DNA from: Eubacterium sp.
Lineage (GTDB): Bacteria; Bacillota; Clostridia; Lachnospirales; Lachnospiraceae
Reading direction: 5' to 3'
NCBI GenBank assembly: GCA_017477505.1
Contig: JAFUVQ010000049.1
Coordinates: forward strand, 1 to 55,258
DNA: 55,258 nucleotides
How positions within the stretch are numbered: the stretch's first letter is position 1; each line of letters begins with the position of its first letter. This document shows, piece by piece, positions 52,976 through 55,258 of this stretch. Made by a program: the position numbers and the translations under genes. The notes beneath the pieces are model-generated. The model was not told the DNA's origin and did no database searches. It saw nothing but the letters and a program-made list of their open reading frames with translations.

Positions 52976-55108
52976 TTATCTCCAATGTTCTTCGAGTATT
53001 GTAGACACGTTTTTAAATACAATAGAAAGGCGAAGATACCCCTCTTCTTCACATCGAATTGATTTATTATAAAAATCTTTTATAACGTTTTCCCACACAT
53101 CTGAATCACTATCTGTTCCTTCCGGACTAATAGAATTCAACACTTCGATTTCAAATATAACTAACATATTATCATTTGCATCTCTCTCTATGAATTCCGC
53201 CACTTTTCTATCCATAAAGAAACCATCTTTATCTGGAAAGACATGGTACGATGCGCGCATAAAAACATCTATCATTTCTTTATTATCTGATTTTCTAGCA
53301 TATTCAAACCATTCAAGATATTTATGGAAATCCAAAGAACCTTGAATATTACTTCCTGGAGCCATTTTAAACTGACTTAGCAGTATATTTGATGAAGAAT
53401 CATACTGTCCCAAACTTTGCCGTTGCCTCTTTTTCATTATCAGTTCCTCAACATACTCTGGATTATTCGCCATTCTTAAGAATACGTTTTTTATTTGCTT
53501 GTAATAATGATAATCTATAAGTCCGATATACTTTGATTCAACATCTGCAACACGTTCGAAATAGTCTGGCGCATTACGTTGTAAATATATAACAGCATTG
53601 CTTATTGCAGTTATAATACTTTTGTCAAAGCTTTCCTGATGAATTTCTTCTTGTAAAATATACTTTTCAAGCAACTCCAAGACTATGTCAACATCTATGT
53701 TCTCTCTTTCTAGCCTTAGATATATTATGGTCAAAGCCAGTTCATATTTTTCATTTTCAATCAGTTTTTTAAGTAAAGTACTTAATTCCACAGGCGTAAA
53801 GCTACTCAAATCAACTCTAGTTAAACCATTCCAATACCTCTTATAGTCTGTTTCGGACAATGAATCAACATATTTCATCAGATAAGGGTCACATGAATGT
53901 TCACACAGCAATTCAATATAGTCTGTGCCTTCTGTTTTCAAAAATGCTATCAAATCACGAGAGTTGTATGCATTTACAACCGTTGGACGGAGTCGTTTTC
54001 TTTCACCCTTTCCAAGGTACTTGATAAAACGCCTCATCTCATCTGTCGAAACCACCTCATTGGCTATTTCTGCAAAAAAAGCTTTATCTTCAGCCTCTGT
54101 TATTCCCTTGTATAACTCATCAACTCCCTTTTGGCTCAAATCTTTCATATAATCACACGCAGTCTTTTTTATAATATCATCACGTTTCACTGATGAAATA
54201 TATGAAAATAGTTTTTTAGATTGGTTTTCTTTACCGAACGCCGCAAAATGTGAATGCAATTGTTTTAGATTATTCTGTCCTACGCCTTCAATTTGGTACA
54301 CTTCTTCCAGCCACTCATTTATCCAATTTTTAATTGCTTCTTCATCTTGAGAATTTTCTGTCGTCCTAGTAACTGCGTCAACAACCTCATCTGCCAGATA
54401 TTCAGGAAGAAACGGAATAATTGGAACAATATCTTTTATCTGTTCCATGGTCCCCTCTAATTTTGCGCATGCTAGATTAACATACTCTTTTATTTCCTGC
54501 TCATAACTTGAACTAGAGAAGTTTTGAAAACATACCGGGAAATACTTAAACTCTACACGTTTTGAAGATATCTTATTATTCTCTGGTAATAAGGAAATTA
54601 AACACTTCCATGCCACTTTGTGATCACGTAAAAAAAAGTTCTTGAGAACTCCTTTACGACTATTAAATGAAGCCTCCGTCTGCAAATATATTGGATTAAG
54701 AACATACCCCATATTATCAAAGAATACTTTTCTTCGAGATGAAAGCATGAATAAAACATACATAGCGTGAGAAAAAGTCTTATGAGGTGCAGCTGCCTTC
54801 CTTAGCGCATAAGCTAATGGATAAATAACCTTCAAACTAGCTTTCTCATTTATTTCCTGATTCAAGAGGCTATTTTCGATTTGCAACTTATCCTCAATAA
54901 CTGAAATAAAAACTTCTGGATCTGCTTCAACAATTACGGCAAAGTATTCTGATATGCCTCTAATCCCATTCTCACTATCTAAAATGGTATCTAATAAAGA
55001 ATATATCAAATTTTTCCAATTAGTTGAATTAATTCTCTTTGCATTTGAACGATTACTCCCCACAAAGGCGATAAAGTCAAAAAAACCATTCATACATTCA
55101 ATTGACAT
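52976..55108 (-). CDS. C-terminal part of a large helical protein, STAND/Avs-like, probably 5'-truncated
   Basis: A 710-residue all-helical protein without TM or catalytic motif. The order of signature stretches (IRGISEYFAVIVEADPEVFI, then YPLAYALRKAAAP, VLNPIYLQTEASFNSRKGVL, and HKVAWKCLISLLPENN) recalls the C-terminal helical sensor half of very large STAND-type NTPase/defence proteins. In those, an NTPase and effector would precede this part. The frame stays open upstream for 29 codons without a good start or ribosome-binding site, then runs into the leader of an IS630-type transposase gene on the other strand, so an IS insertion probably removed the 5' portion. Lower GC and codon use differ from neighbours. 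The family call is from memory. Confidence 0.55.
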   Translation of the reverse strand: MSIECMNGFFDFIAFVGSNRSNAKRINSTNWKNLIYSLLDTILDSENGIRGISEYFAVIVEADPEVFISVIEDKLQIENSLLNQEINEKASLKVIYPLAYALRKAAAPHKTFSHAMYVLFMLSSRRKVFFDNMGYVLNPIYLQTEASFNSRKGVLKNFFLRDHKVAWKCLISLLPENNKISSKRVEFKYFPVCFQNFSSSSYEQEIKEYVNLACAKLEGTMEQIKDIVPIIPFLPEYLADEVVDAVTRTTENSQDEEAIKNWINEWLEEVYQIEGVGQNNLKQLHSHFAAFGKENQSKKLFSYISSVKRDDIIKKTACDYMKDLSQKGVDELYKGITEAEDKAFFAEIANEVVSTDEMRRFIKYLGKGERKRLRPTVVNAYNSRDLIAFLKTEGTDYIELLCEHSCDPYLMKYVDSLSETDYKRYWNGLTRVDLSSFTPVELSTLLKKLIENEKYELALTIIYLRLERENIDVDIVLELLEKYILQEEIHQESFDKSIITAISNAVIYLQRNAPDYFERVADVESKYIGLIDYHYYKQIKNVFLRMANNPEYVEELIMKKRQRQSLGQYDSSSNILLSQFKMAPGSNIQGSLDFHKYLEWFEYARKSDNKEMIDVFMRASYHVFPDKDGFFMDRKVAEFIERDANDNMLVIFEIEVLNSISPEGTDSDSDVWENVIKDFYNKSIRCEEEGYLRLSIVFKNVSTILEEHWR

Positions 55109-55200
55109 TCCTGAGAAACTAGTATAAATGTTTTTAAATAACTCGACTTTATAACCAATCCATGATATACTCTCTTTATAGAAAACAGGAGGACACTATC

Positions 55201-55258
55201 ATGGGCAAAAAAGCAACGACAATAACGCTTTCACCAGAGGATCGTTCTTATCTTGAAT
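55201..55258 (+). mobile_element. 5' end of IS630-family transposase gene (partial)
   Basis: The window ends 19 codons into an ORF starting MGKKATTITLSPEDRSYLE, preceded by AGGAGG. This start resembles the N-terminal helix-turn-helix of IS630/Tc1-type transposases (LS-x-E-x-R-x-x-LE). The left end of the insertion sequence should lie within about 55110-55190, but its terminal repeat cannot be fixed without the other end. Confidence 0.6.

Overview
The window looks like the chromosome of an anaerobic, low-to-medium GC Firmicute of the Lachnospiraceae type. Supporting features are an anaerobic ribonucleotide reductase (nrdD/nrdG), the paired glgC/glgD glycogen genes, spoVG, a SEC-C-tagged methionine aminopeptidase, a CIRCE operator, strong AGGAGG ribosome-binding sites and an OFA-family transporter. 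The genus cannot be fixed from sequence reading alone. All family names rest on motifs read by eye; no database search was possible.

Positions 1 to about 11,600 are accessory DNA: part of an integrated plasmid-like or conjugative element whose other end lies left of the window. All genes run leftward from a parA-parB pair. They include a single-stranded-DNA-binding protein, a protein with a DpnD/PcfM-like domain, a large protein with a phosphoribosyltransferase-like N-terminus, two tandem DUF5688-like proteins and two tandem 46-residue mini-proteins. Two unnamed modules recur among the unknown proteins. A 27-bp palindrome and a hairpin lie in front of parA, and AT-rich 10-bp repeats begin the window.

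Positions 11,637 to 36,200 are housekeeping: a cation-efflux pump, a membrane alpha/beta hydrolase, ridA, greA, tRNA-Leu(CAG), a lipoprotein version of trigger factor, then on the plus strand nrdD-nrdG-dut-mgtE. A minus-strand foldase lipoprotein and mfd follow, a plus-strand SpoIIE-type phosphatase, and a minus-strand block pth - glmU N-terminal domain - spoVG - glgD - glgC, then a small-molecule kinase and a stomatin/NfeD pair.

Positions 36,267 to 52,800 hold an aconitase-family hydratase, two novel membrane-anchored proteins joined to an alpha-galactosidase, a GPH sugar symporter with an inserted external domain, a CIRCE-controlled lon, a tandem-HD (HD-GYP) protein, map, an orphan thiG and an oxalate/formate-type transporter. 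The right end (52,976-55,258) carries the C-terminal part of a large helical protein resembling STAND-type defence proteins, apparently cut at its 5' side by an IS630-family element starting at the window edge.

The most unusual signal is non-coding. Two distant intergenic elements (16,008-16,164 and 51,097-51,279) have almost unrelated sequences but the same architecture, including an identical-length 54-nt three-way junction whose helices differ by paired compensatory changes. This points to a conserved folded RNA or single-stranded DNA element that I cannot assign to a known family.
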